A stretch of DNA of 64,000 nucleotides from positions 44,485,720-44,549,719 of the forward strand of contig NC_059504.1 in NCBI RefSeq assembly GCF_914767665.1. Reading direction: 5' to 3'. The position numbers were made by a program, and so were the translations under genes. The notes under the pieces were generated by a model. The model had not been told where the DNA came from and did no database searches. It was given only the letters and a program-made list of their open reading frames with translations. Each line of letters opens with the position of its first letter. Within the stretch, counting starts at the first letter, position 1. The DNA comes from Harmonia axyridis (Eukaryota > Arthropoda > Insecta > Coleoptera > Coccinellidae). Shown piece by piece: positions 10,620-21,387 of the stretch.

Positions 10620-11430
10620 TCATGAATTATTAAACTTGATTTGATCATGATCAACTACCAATTATTATAAACTGCAGGAACAGTTCAATATTCAATGAAG
10701 AGTTTGCAAAAGAAAAAGTAAGTAGAAAAATCGTTGAAAAATATCGCACAATACCGACCACTGAATGTTTCTTAGCTGGCTGAAAAATTCGCCCACAGGA
10801 GAGGATTTTTCTGGATTCTTTGTAAATCAAAGGTGACAGCGATCTGAAGAAATGTGATACATTTATACGAACGTATAATTAAATCGGACCAGTGATACGG
10901 ATTTAGAAACACATAAAGAGTACATAATTGGGCCGTTTGTGTGTCAAAACCGACAGTTACGGTCTTGCTTTGACAATCAGCTCAAAATATACACGTTCCT
11001 TACAGCGGTTTTATAAAGTTATGTTGCGCATTACATTTTAATTAATTATTTTCGAAATTTCATTCCTGAGACGGGGGAACGGATTGCACCAAAATACATA
11101 TAGGTATCCTACCAAAGTTCTCAACTCGAAACAGCTAAGTATACCCGTTTATTCCATCAGGTGATTCAAAAGGTTTTTCGACCTCCATAAGTTCGTTCTG
11201 CAAAACGTTACCTTTTGTGGTCGCCAATGGAATGATATTGAAAACTGATTATAAGATATCAAGAAAAACAATATACCAAAAATAACGAGAATCAAAAAAG
11301 TTTCGAGTTTTCAGTTTTCTCAAGCGAAGCATTGCAATGAAAGGTTTTCCAATAAGAGGTTCAATTTTGAATAGCCCGCTATATCGGCGGCTGTCACTTT
11401 TGACATTTGACAAGTAAAAACTACGATATT
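10620..11430. other. Unassigned intergenic sequence
   Basis: No gene or element end is recognised. Stop codons are frequent in all frames. Confidence 0.35.
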
Positions 11431-11436
11431 ACTAAA

Positions 11437-12345
11437 AACGGGACGATACACGCTTCTACAACGCATTGAAATTGTTAAAATTCAATCAAAAAATTATCCA
11501 GATTTTCATCGAAAAACCATCTTCACGTTAATGATTGAATTGCATTTGGAGCTCGAGAAATCCAAGAATGATTGTTGAAAAGCCTCTCCATCCTCAACTT
11601 GTCACAGCCCAAAAACCGCATCAAAGTACGTTTACAGATATCTCATCATTTAACACTTTTAGGCATTTTTTGTGGCTATAAATTTGTCTTCGATTGTTCA
11701 TAATAATACATGTAGGATATTGTATCGGCAAATTATTATAATTACCAAAATATTTTTATTTTTCCTGTAGTGATGAATTAAAACGAAATTTGATAGAAAT
11801 CGCAATTGTTGGTTGCTATGGAATTGTATATGTCCATGATAGTTATAGTTTGACAACTTATGGAATATCTGACAGTTTTTTGGAAAAATATCGGATATAT
11901 TTATATTATCGACAGTGATAGCAACTTGGAAGTACTTGTGTGAATTTATTCTTGATTGATTGATCTAATCTGTTTTCCTCTACAATTTCTCCAGATACAA
12001 GGAAGGTGACAAAAATTTTGATTGTCAGAAAATGTACAATATTTTATTCCCATTGAGAATATTCATTTTGCTTCCTAGACAGGAAAAGTAATAATTTGCT
12101 GATTGATACGTGCCTGTAAAATCAATATTTGCTGTCAATCGGAAAAAAAGTACATTTCAATGTTTCACAATCGTTTCAAGATGAAATTTGTGAAGTTATC
12201 GAAGACATACAGCAGCAAATGTGCCAATTGGTCATGGAAATTTTCATGAAGAGTATATAGTGCTGTAACCGTAGCCTTGGAGGCCAATTGGCTGATATAG
12301 TTTTTCATCGTTAATGGCATACCTTCCCCTTTACAATGAAATGAA
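11437..12345 (+). pseudogene. Transposase remnant of a second DD41D-like family, internally deleted
   Basis: Three pieces of a mariner-superfamily transposase occur in order on the plus strand. An N-terminal helix-turn-helix piece reads RYTLLQRIEIVKI (11442-11480). A piece reading VEKPLHPQLVT (about 11573-11605) matches the VETPLHPEKLT segment of the DD41D elements here. A C-terminal piece has VIEDIQQQMCQLVM and GGQLADIVFH (about 12195-12300), which match VIENW and GGHMPEIIF. The catalytic centre is missing. The assignment rests on these short motifs, and the boundaries are approximate. Confidence 0.55.
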
Positions 12346-12654
12346 CATGTTTTGATTTCTCTTGAAAATATGATTTAATATCAAAATGAAACCACTCATT
12401 GGGAAACCCTTTATGTATGTTATGTTATGTAGTTATAAACATACTATATTTTGTTGTTCTAGGGGAGAACATAATTTCTAATTATGTTCGGTTTTGCTAG
12501 ACTTCCTATTGACAAATTACAAATTGACAAATTAGAGTCTAATTTCGACCTTCAATGCTTGCTGAAACTTCTAAAAATATCACAGCCTAAAATACAAAAA
12601 TATCAAAATTAAAAAATTCTTATCATGAAACTGGGGAACCTTTCCTGATGAGGA

Positions 12655-12960
12655 AAGAGTTGTACAATTTTGTCGATGTTTAGCAGGCGGTATGGCAAAT
12701 GACACCGTCCTACTGAACCCAGATGTCTTCAACTACAATATCTCTGTAATATATCCGAGTAACAAAAAGTTTCTTTATCCACCTTCAATAATGTCCGCCT
12801 TCACTGTTATTTAATTGTTTTCCTTGTATTCGAAGAAATTCCTGCAGATTACAATGCACACCGAACAATAACATGTTTTGGATGTAGTCCCAAAAGCGGC
12901 CTCATCGCTAAAAATAATTTTGTAGACGAATTTCGTTGTTACTGAAGATTACCTTACAGA
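12655..12960 (-). pseudogene. Transposase remnant with two catalytic motifs
   Basis: On the minus strand the sequence reads KIIFSDEAAFGT (around 12930-12890), matching the FSDEAHF block with the first catalytic aspartate. After an AT-rich gap it reads EDIWVQ then a stop then DGVICHTA, matching WFQQDGATCHTA with the second aspartate. The distance between them is about half that in an intact protein, so there is an internal deletion as well as the stop. It probably belongs to the same family as 11437-12345 but lies in the opposite orientation. Confidence 0.6.
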
Positions 12961-13011
12961 ATACAAGAGGTACAGGTCTGCTGTTGCTGTCCATGAAAAA
13001 CTTTGATATTG

Positions 13012-13660
13012 TACAGGTTGTCCCAAATTCGAAATGAACGCATCTCGAGAAGCAGAAACTTTCATATTCAAGGACTCCCGATCTTTATTTTCGAAATAGT
13101 GATATATCAAAACGCAAATCATGGATCTTAATTAATTACAGTTCAAAGAATATATAAAGGAGGGCTGGTGTTTCTCAAATGGGTAATCGTCAAAGCAGTT
13201 TTTCAGCCGCAGATTTGTGGGAAAACATACCGTTATCGGTTTCTCAAATATATCATTGGTTTCAAAGATATTCAGTTTAATTTTTGACAAATCTCCCACT
13301 ACAAACTGCCTTGAAAATATAGGGTGACCCATTCAAGAAACACCAACTTCCCTCTTTATCTCTAAAACGGTGAATAATTTCTATAATCTGTTAGGAGTAG
13401 TATTATATAAACCATAAATATTATTGAAAAATAGTTTTAGAATTTTTCGAATATCTCGAATAGAAACCGAAATATAGCGAAATATTTGAAACGGTAATTT
13501 TTGAGAAAAGCAATGTAACTTATGAACAAATCATGATATCTATGATCTGCTTTCTGAAATCCTATTATTTCGATAAATCGGGGTTCCTTGAAGAATTTTT
13601 CCCAAATTCTTATAATTTTCGATAAGCTTTCAGTAAGCATCGAATTTGGAACACCCTGTA
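13012..13660. mobile_element. Fold-back element with GTACAGGGTGT ends, copy 1
   Basis: The left end GTACAGGTTGTCCCAAATTCG pairs with the right end, whose complement reads GTACAGGGTGTTCCAAATTCG. The inner arms also pair: TCAAGGACTCCCGATCTTTA with the complement of the right-hand block ending in TTCCTTGAAG. A second, less complete copy lies at 33242-33860. It has no coding capacity; short frames are products of the palindrome. Confidence 0.7.
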
Positions 13661-13664
13661 CTCT

Positions 13665-14700
13665 GCAGTTGAAACATTTTGGAATCATATTTGTTACGTT
13701 TTTTCATTTAAAAAATGGCCCTGAATGCCATGGGTTTTACAACGCAAAAAAAACTGTGCCAACTTTGCTCGAAACTGATTATGGTTGTTGATCAAGTGTA
13801 GATACAGGTTGGTTCAAATTAGATGTTTTTATCATATAATATCCTATACTACAACAGTAAGGAAACATCAACGACACATTTTGAGTTGAACGCATAGATA
13901 CTCAATACTAATTGTCGTAAAGTGATCTATTCGAATCATACAAAAATTACAAGAACATAAAAATCAGTAAATTTGGAAGTAGTAGAGAGATCCTCATCCA
14001 TTTACTATTTGTAGTGAAAAAGTAGATTTGACATTCCCCGTTTTTAGTCAAATTCAGTGTATTACTACTCAAATCCATTGAAGGAAAAAAACTGCATATT
14101 CCGTTTCGTTCCAAAGCATCCTCAATATAGCTGACAGGCACCCAGCCTCCAGGAAACAACGCTCCATTTTATTTCCGGTAGAGTGATTTGGAACAAGCAA
14201 ACTCCTGTCAAAGTTCGACAGACCTCTCGTCTTAATTTTCGCGTTTAATTTATGACCACGACTTGAATGCATCTCAGACGTATCGTATTTTATTCTGAAA
14301 CGCTGCCTATACTCAAGTCAATAATAGGCAGTTAAATCATTTCAGCTCATCGTTAGTCTGGGACTTCCCTGCTTCCGTATTTCTAATGGTTCATCTTGGC
14401 GGAATAGAATCGTACAGAAAGAAAAAGTTACGTAGTACCCTAAAACGTATACTACATTTTGAATTTGATTCTAATATCTCAAAAACTGAAAAACTATGAA
14501 GAAAAACTAAAAACTCTTGAAACTTCAACGCTTTGTAGTTTGGTAAAACAGCGTTTGCGGACACATGTTTATGGGAAAAAAAGTCTTATTTTGGCTTGAA
14601 AATACGCCCCTGAGGGCCTGATATCTTGGTACTGAATTTCGACTCGCCCTGTATAGTTATCGCCTTCTACCCTATGGAGAAATTCTGTTAAATGGTACTT
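13665..14700. other. Unassigned intergenic sequence
   Basis: No gene is recognised. The segments around 14460-14690 read like decayed repeat DNA, but no paired ends or transposase motifs can be named. Confidence 0.35.
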
Positions 14701-14744
14701 ACTTATTTTGGTCTCTTGAACGAAAAATTCAAATTGAATTTTTC

Positions 14745-14862
14745 GGCAACCGTCCGGGAAGTGCTTACTTCCCGAACGCTTTTTCTCTAAGAAAGTAGCA
14801 TTTCCTGGCCTAGTCCGGGAAGTACGTACTTTCCGGACTAGGCCGGGAAAGAATCACGTAAA
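14745..14862. repeat. Cluster of GC-rich hairpins
   Basis: Two inverted repeats lie side by side. The first (14750-14781) pairs GTCCGGGAAGTGC with the complement in ACTTCCCGAACG. The second is a nearly perfect 32-bp palindrome (14812-14843) built on CTAGTCCGGGAAGTAC. The GC-rich arms stand out in AT-rich surroundings. They are probably the subterminal part of an unidentified MITE whose other part may reach about 15130. Confidence 0.7.
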
Positions 14863-15317
14863 CGGCTGACAGTTCATATGAAATTAGTTGTCAACAATTT
14901 GCATGTTTTTTGATCGCAATCGCAATAAAATATGGAAAGCAGCAGCGATAGTGTTATTCTACAAGGTTGCCGAAAAAATATTGTACGCAACACGCCCGAA
15001 AATGGTTTTTTTGGATTCACAGACTTCAAGGACTCGCTTACGCTCGTCCTGGAATTTTGTCTATTCGTCCAAAAAAACCCTATTTTCCGGACTTGTTACG
15101 TAAATTACTATTTTGGTGGTCTCAATTAGTTTAGGAGATATGCCCCCCCCCCAAATTCAGAGAAACATAGTTTTATGTTTTTCACCATCAAATTTCTTGA
15201 AACATATTTCTTCTTTTAATCATCGCAATATCCAATTCAACAAATCTCAACACATTTTCACGTAAAAATGATCTGTGAATTTACAATAAGCATCCTCTTC
15301 ACTAACCCCACAAAATT

Positions 15318-15822
15318 ATAACTTTTGACAAATTACTATGAGGCGCAGTGTGAGGTTGGTTAGTAAGAAGGATGATATTTCCTTAAATTACAGGTGATTT
15401 TGTTGTGAAAATGAGTTGAAACTATTGAAAGTTGTTAAATTTGGATGTGTATAGGATTTTATTAGTCAACATAGTCATCTTCAAGAGTGACACAAGTATT
15501 CTAACGCTTCTCTATGTTTTCATTGCCTCTCCTGTAGAAAAATTCGACTTTGCTTGCGAAATAGTCTTCAACCTTCACAATTACTTCTTCATTAAAGCTT
15601 AATTTTTTTTCTGGAGCATTCTTTTGAAGTCCGCGAAAGGCCACTTATTACTGAAGGCCAGATCAGGAGAAAAAGTTGAGTGATCAAACAGTTGGAAGCG
15701 CAATTTCTTCAATTTGACCGTGGTTTTCATGGATTTGTGACTTGGCCAATTTTTTTTCGTTTTGCATTTGAAAAGGTTTTTTCTTCTTTTCTGCACTCGC
15801 TCGATCCAATTACCTTATGTTA
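15318..15822 (-). pseudogene. Mariner (DD34D) transposase 3' half, copy 1
   Basis: On the minus strand the C-terminal half of a mariner transposase is readable: LRFQLFDH, then a SPDLA block, FADFKRML, and the terminal CVTLEDDYVD near 15490-15460, followed by a 3' untranslated part. The SPDLAPSDY motif that should hold the third aspartate reads SPDLAFSNK, so that residue is lost. The 5' half is missing and the Tc1-like element at 15825 begins at the break. A second copy of the same family follows at 17238-18660 in the same orientation. Confidence 0.75.
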
Positions 15823-15824
15823 TA

Positions 15825-17233
15825 CTAACCAACAAAGAAACTGCAACACCCAGAAGGAGCTGATTAAACTTAAAAATTTTTTTTTGGTAAAACATAGATC
15901 GTACTGCAAGGAGTAAATGATTGATATTTGGAGAAAAAACGGAAGGTTTACAATTTGTTATAATAAATTCGTTAATAATGTGTTTGACCACCCCGATTAT
16001 CTATACACTCCCCAATACGTCTCGGCATTGATGCAATAAGATGGTCTTATGTTTCCTGTGGGATACTATCACAAGCTACTTCATGTCTGAGAGCCGCCAA
16101 AGTCCGTGGGGGCTGGGTTAAATTCCCAATCCTTCTAACCATGGTGTCTCAAACATGCTCTATGGGCGAAAGATCGGGGTATCTGGACGGCCATGGCAAA
16201 ATATTCATATGAGTCGCTTCGAAAAAGTTTAAACTAACTCTGGCAACATTTGGTCGGGCATTATCTTGCTGAAATATTGGATTCTCAAGCCGGTTAAGGT
16301 AAGGGAAAACATATGGCTCCACTATTTCTTGAAGGTAAGTAGCGCAGTCATGTTACGTCGAATACAGACTAAAGGTGACCTACTTGCATGTGCAATCGCA
16401 CCCCATACCATAACTCCTACTATCCGTTGTACATGACTCCCAACATCAAACTGAGGTTCACGTCTTTCTCCCCGACGTCGACTAACCCTTCTTCGGCCAT
16501 CGTATGCCGAAGGAGAATCGAAATTCATCAGACGACCTGATGCTATTCCACATTCCAATTTTGACGTTCTCTCCGCCATTGTTATCGTTGCTGGCGATGC
16601 TCTGCTACCGTCAGAGGTAACACAAGATGGGTTCGATAATGCTGCAGTTCAAAAGAACTTATCCGGCGGTAAACTGTTCGAACATTTACAGGATGGCCTT
16701 GTTCTCCTAACCACTCATCAGCCAAAGATCAAGTTGTCGCTAATCGGTCTCTAATGGCCTTAAGTCTTAGATGTCGATCTTGAACTTCATTTGTACCCAT
16801 TCGACGTCTGGTGTCTAATCTTCTTCGATTTTGGGCATTATCGAACCATGCTTAACAACATCTCATAACAGTAGTTGGATTTCTGTTCTTACGATTAGCG
16901 ATTTCTCGAAATGATAACCCCGTCTCCCGTAGACCAATAACCTCTTTCAAATTCACTTAACTGGCGATAAATTCTACGTACACGTGCTCTAGTCATTTTA
17001 ACAACAACTAAACATCGACTTATCTCCTTGAACAGCTGGTTAGTTGTTAAATTTAAAAAACTTGCAAAACACGACTACAATATTTAAGTAACAAAAATTG
17101 TTTACATGAAAAAACCTTCACGATTTTTTTCTCCAAATTCAATCATTTACTCTTTGCTATACTATCTATGTTTTACCAAGAATAAATTTAAATTTAAACA
17201 GATCCTGGGTGCTGCAGTTTCTTTGTTAGTTAG
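15825..17233 (-). mobile_element. Tc1-like transposon, copy 2 (1409 bp, dead)
   Basis: This is the inverted counterpart of 7253-8593, with TA on both sides (15823-15824 and 17234-17235). The left end CTAACCAACAAAGAAACTGC matches the complement of the right end CTAACTAACAAAGAAACTGC. The AAACATAGAT..ACAAGGAG inner terminal repeats are also present. The transposase lies on the minus strand. The element separates two tandem mariner remnants. Confidence 0.9.
15960..16995 (-). pseudogene. Tc1-like DD34E transposase, decayed (copy 2)
   Basis: Reading the minus strand, the same order of blocks as in the first copy is found. A helix-turn-helix start lies near 16995. An 85-codon open piece at 16322-16579 contains RRRGERREPQFDV and MVWGAIAHASRSPLV. 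A QQDNARP-like block lies near 16260. A WPSRYPDLSPIEHV-like block lies near 16190-16150. Frameshifts and stops occur throughout, so no transposase can be made. This family has no intact copy in the window. Confidence 0.85.
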
Positions 17234-17237
17234 TATA

Positions 17238-17351
17238 TAACTTTTGACAGACGACTGAGGCGCAGAGTCGTCTGTCGAAAGTAATTTTTTTTGTGAGGTT
17301 TGTAAGAAGGATTATTTTTCGTTAATTTACAAGTGATTTTTTTGTGAAAAT
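17238..17351 (-). mobile_element. Mariner copy 2, 3' end (split by a retrotransposon)
   Basis: The sequence AACTTTTGACAG...GAGGCGCAG matches the 3' end of mariner copy 1 at 15318-15410 and breaks off at GTGAAAATGA, where a (GATA)n-tailed retrotransposon begins. The rest of this mariner copy resumes at about 18103. Confidence 0.75.
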
Positions 17352-18102
17352 GATAGATAGATAGATAGATAGATATATATTCACCTCAAGTATTTACAGA
17401 TGCTGTCAAAATAAATGTATATAATAAATATAAATACATGTTCACACATTACAAATTTCACAGTACGATATACTCAACGGCAAAATACACAATTTTTCAT
17501 AGGAATGACTAGAATTTATGTGACAGAAACTCATCCATCGAGTAGAATACATTTTCTTTAAGCAAGCTCTTTATTTTTTTCTTGAAGGCATTATAATGTA
17601 GTGATGTCAGGCTGTCCGGTAGTTTGTTATAGAGTTTTAGGCTGTTATATATGTGCATGTTTCTCGTTTTCTCCAGTCTATGTAAAGAAGGTACATATTT
17701 GTCCTTGAAACGCGTGTTGTGACCGTGAACGCTCAAGTGTTTCTGGAACCTGTTTCCGCTCCCATGCACATATAAGAGGCACTCCATGATGTAACAGCAC
17801 GGAACAGTAAGTATACCATATTTTTAAAAAAATGGTCTACAGCTTGTCATCCGACCTTCCCCTGCTACTATTCTGATAGCCTTTTTCTGTTTCAGGAATA
17901 TCCTTCCCGCTTCCGAGGACGCCCCCCAAAGAATGATGCCATAGGTCATCCGTCCGTGGAATTGAGCATGGTACACAATCAGGGCTTCTTTTTCTGTGAG
18001 AAAGTTCTTTATATTTCTAATTGCGAAGAGTGCTGTCGAAAGTTTACCAGACAATTCGTTCACATGCTGATCCCAACCTAGGTTTCCGTTGATTGATAAT
18101 CC
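17352..18102 (-). mobile_element. Non-LTR retrotransposon, 5'-truncated, with (TATC)n tail
   Basis: On the minus strand the 3' end of a Jockey/CR1-type reverse transcriptase reading frame is preserved. Blocks are WDQHVNELSGKLSTALFAIR, YGIILWGASSEAGRIF, ECLLYVHGSG and NKLPDSLTSL. One in-frame stop separates the two open pieces (17824-18150 and 17509-17787). At the 3' end the element closes with tandem GATA units (17352-17375, plus sense). It is inserted in the 3' part of mariner copy 2 and replaced about 35 bases of it. Earlier RT domains are absent, as is usual for truncated insertions. Confidence 0.85.
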
Positions 18103-18660
18103 ATGTGTATAGGATTTATTCGTCAACATAGTCATCTTCAAAAGTGACACATGTATTCAAACGCTGGTCTAAGTTTTCATTACCTCTTCTATAGAAAAAA
18201 TTCGTCTTTGCTTTCGAAATAGTTTTCAACCTTGGCAATCACTCCTTCATTAGAGCTAAATTTTATGTGGAGTATTCTTTTGAAATCTGGAGAATGGGTT
18301 GGATCAAACAGTTGGAAACCCAATTTCTTCGGTTTGTGACTTGGTGGAGGCCAATTTTTTTTTCTTTTGCATCTGAGGAGGTTTTTTTTCATTTCTGCAC
18401 TCACTCCTGGTTTAACCTTTGTCAAAATATTTAATGGACAATATACCACGCACGTCTCAAAATTATGATGACATAACTTTGCCAACAGATATTTAAGAAT
18501 TTGGTAGCTTTGGACGATTTTCACCAACTGCTTTCCACTCATCTGACACTCTCTTTGACTGTAGATATGAATCCATGTTTCATCTACTGCCTTATATCGA
18601 CGCGAAAAAAATCCTGTTTATTCTGCTTAAACAGCTACAATTATATAACCTTCAGAATCT
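18103..18660 (-). pseudogene. Mariner (DD34D) transposase, copy 2, remainder
   Basis: On the minus strand, pieces of a mariner transposase are read in several frames. LFKQNKQDFFR and VDETWIHIYSQ (first catalytic aspartate) lie around 18640-18560. ILTKVKPGVSAEM follows. LGFQLFDPTHSPDF comes next, where the LAPSDY residues are deleted and with them the last aspartate. Then SSNEGVIAKVENYFESKDEFF is followed by CVTFEDDYVDE at 18145-18115. It is dead by deletion and frameshift. It continues on the left side of the retrotransposon at 17238-17351. Confidence 0.8.
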
Positions 18661-18664
18661 AAGA

Positions 18665-19265
18665 TGCCTGGTTTGTACTCTGAACCATTACAAAGATGAT
18701 GAAAAAATGAATGAAAACGTCCATCTGGCTGATGGACTTGGAAGCCAAGCTCATCAAACCCTTTTCACACGTCCACATAATGAAAACCCAAGTCGAAGAA
18801 ACCAGGTCATTTTTACCGGAAATATTATTTATGTGCGTCCCAAAAAAACAAACCACGTTCAATGTCGGTGAATCAGAATTGTGTATACACATCAGGCGAC
18901 ATCGACTTGCCAGCGGGGTGTTACATTATTTCGATAAATAAACACGGTTTTTTATGTTGACGCCCTTATGGTAATATTCTTGTAATCACGGAGCATAATA
19001 ATGTAAACACGGAGTTCATAGGGGAGTTGGATATGTGATCTTGCTTTCAACAACGAAAATAAACCTGCTGAATGTAAATCGGCTACTACGTTAAATCGAT
19101 TTAGTCTCCAAGACTTGGACTCCATGAAAATCCATTAGTCTTTGACGATACAGACAGACATCACGCAGAGAGTTGAGAGTTTCTGGCTCCAGAATCTTTG
19201 TCCATCGTTCATTGGTGATGGTGTTTATTGAATGATGATACTGGTTTGTCTTACTGAAAACATGA
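18665..19265. other. Unassigned sequence, possibly the 5' part of mariner copy 2
   Basis: Overlapping open frames of 75-98 codons occur on both strands at 18575-18941, but no N-terminal mariner motifs could be read with confidence. The mariner copy may extend to about 18900. The remainder (18950-19265) shows no recognisable feature. Confidence 0.35.
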
Positions 19266-19267
19266 CA

Positions 19268-19935
19268 ATAATAATAATAATAATACTCTTTATTTCATAT
19301 CATGTCTGTACAGTGTACTATACATAAAAGAAATAGTGTCAAATTGCCAAAATCCACAAAAATACTAAAATTAACTTAAATAATCATAAAGAGAATATGG
19401 TTCCAAACAAATCAAATAATCTCTGACATTTTTCTTAAAATTCTTAAAATCATTCAACAGTTTAATCATATCAGGTTGTTTATTGTAAAATCTAATACAC
19501 ATGTAAGATGGGTGCTTTTCTGATAGAGATAACCTATGTATAGGATAATGTAAGTTCTGCGATCTTAAAGGGTAATTACTTTTAATTGTGTGAACTGAAA
19601 AAATATCTTTGTTCTTGAAAAAGAAAAGCAAACATTCTAAAACATAAATACCAAAAATTGTTAAAAGTTTATTTCTCTTAAATAATCCCCTACATGATTG
19701 AATTGAAGTCATTTTAAAAATATACCTCATCACCCTTTTTTGCAACACAAACAATTTATTGACCTCTGAGCTTGATCCCCAAAATATAATTCCATATCTT
19801 AAAAGGCATTCAAAATTTGCAAAATAAACTGTTTTTAAATCATTTAGACTCAAATACTTTGATAATGTTCTGATTCCAAATCCTACACGACATAGCTTCC
19901 CTGACAGATAATCTATGTGATAATATCCGAATGAA
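19268..19935 (-). mobile_element. Non-LTR retrotransposon 3' end with (TTA)n tail
   Basis: A 160-codon open frame on the minus strand (19371-19853), extending upstream in frame through LSGKLCRVGFGIRTL, matches the C-terminal part of a Jockey/CR1-type reverse transcriptase. Blocks are LKTVYFANFECLLRYGIIFW, LFVLQKRVMRYIF, YVLECLLFF and FYNKQPDMIKLL. A non-coding 3' region with AATAAAG precedes a tail of TTA triplets (19269-19287 on the plus strand). It is 5'-truncated. It is a different family from 17352-18102, with a different tail and clearly different protein. The long undisturbed frame suggests a fairly recent insertion. Confidence 0.85.
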
Positions 19936-19939
19936 TTTC

Positions 19940-20290
19940 TAAAATGTCAAATTTTGAAAATTAATTTGAAAATTAAAGATCTTTCTGGGGAATTTTTTGA
20001 AATTTCAATTTAAGCCTCATACATGGTGATTCATTTCAAATGATATACTGAAATAACTCCTTGGGAAGATCTTGGATCAAAAATGTTTCAACTAAAAGTT
20101 TCTTCTTTTTAAGAAGGACATGGACTTGGAGTTTGGTTTCAAGGTTAAATAGATTTTTTAATGAGGAATGTACATTTTCTTTCGTTGTCAATTTTCTTTT
20201 ATATTATGTTTACTATTCATTCATTTCTCCTTATTATTTTTCCTCGTGAATTGATGCTTTTATCAACTCTGAAACCTTGAACAGAGGATG
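19940..20290. other. Unassigned sequence with repeat-like fragment
   Basis: The stretch around 20020-20150 (TACATGGTGATTCATTTCAA onwards) reads like the start of a small element of the kind ending in GGTGATTCATTT, but no matching right end is found. There is no gene. Confidence 0.35.
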
Positions 20291-20298
20291 AAACTGTG

Positions 20299-21270
20299 CA
20301 GGGCCGTCGCTAGCCAAACTGCCGCCCTAGGCAGAGACAAAATTTGTCGCCCTAACAGAAGTTTTACAGAATGCTAAAACTGAATTCTTATGAATAAATG
20401 ATGAAATATATGAATTGAATTCAGGTTTCAGATTCTTCTGCTGAGTTTCGACTTCATAAAACACTCGAATATTCATTTTTTTCTTCAATATGATTAAATG
20501 AACCATTATTTTTAATTCGAATATATGTTGCAGACATTCTTGATGGAAAAACTTTTAAGATTAGTGAATTTGACGAAAAAAATCGTTTGTAATATTCGTT
20601 GAAATAAAAAAATATATATATTTGATTCATTTTTTCAGTATTCTAGTTTTCTTGAAAAAAGTTGATAATGCCGCCCTCCGTTATTTGCCGTCCCTCTAGA
20701 AACCCTGCGGTTCAGGTTCTTCTGCTCAGTTTCGACTTCATAAAAAGCTTTAACATTTTGTTTCCTTTTCTTCAAGGTTATCGAGCAAAACAATTGGATG
20801 AACTATCATTTTGAATTCGAATGCGCCCACACCCAGCACTAGTTAATTTGATATAAAAAATATCAAAATACAATGGAATGCTTTACAAAATAATAAAACT
20901 CCTTATATTTCTTAAGAAGAATAAGCTTTGAATGGTGAAATGAAATCGTTTTTCGTATATTTTGCTTTCCATTCTGTGCAATCAACATTCTGATTATTGA
21001 AGAATCGAAAACAAAAATAATACAGCAGCCGCCCCAAATGGCAATAAATTCGGGAATTTTTATTAGCAAATCGAACGCCGACAAAGTGATGAATGCGTGG
21101 GTTTTTTAGCGTTTATTATTTGTCGGTATTTTTCCTGTTGTTGCTGACCGAATCAAATCTCATTCGGTACTTTCCATTTCTACACATGCGATATTTGTTG
21201 ACCGAGCTTGAAATGTCGCCCCTGAAATTTGGCGCCCTAGGCGACCGCCTACACCCTAGCGACGGCCCTG
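20299..21270. mobile_element. hAT-like non-autonomous element (972 bp) with internal duplication
   Basis: Perfect 15-bp terminal inverted repeats read CAGGGCCGTCGCTAG. The flanking octamers AAACTGTG and GAACTGTG differ at one position, matching an 8-bp hAT target duplication. Just inside both ends are blocks with GCCGCCCTAGGC and GGCGCCCTAGGCG. The interior contains two diverged copies of a ~105-bp segment (20425-20530 and 20710-20825) starting at CTTCTGCT.AGTTTCGACTT. No hAT transposase is readable; the short open frame at 20863-21084 has no hAT motif. Confidence 0.85.
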
Positions 21271-21387
21271 GAACTGTGCATTGCTAATCATGTGGAAATT
21301 ATTGAACGTTTGTATAGTTAAAAAGTTCTACTAATTTAATATTCATTTAATTATTTGAATTGAAAATTAATTTTTGTGTTGTTACAT

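Noticed and set aside
17352..17375. Simple GATA microsatellite
   Set aside because: It is the 3' tail of a non-LTR retrotransposon, since reverse transcriptase coding sequence adjoins it in the right orientation.
18575..18941. Overlapping 75-98 codon frames as a host gene
   Set aside because: The adjoining sequence is a mariner transposase remnant and the frames show no independent features.
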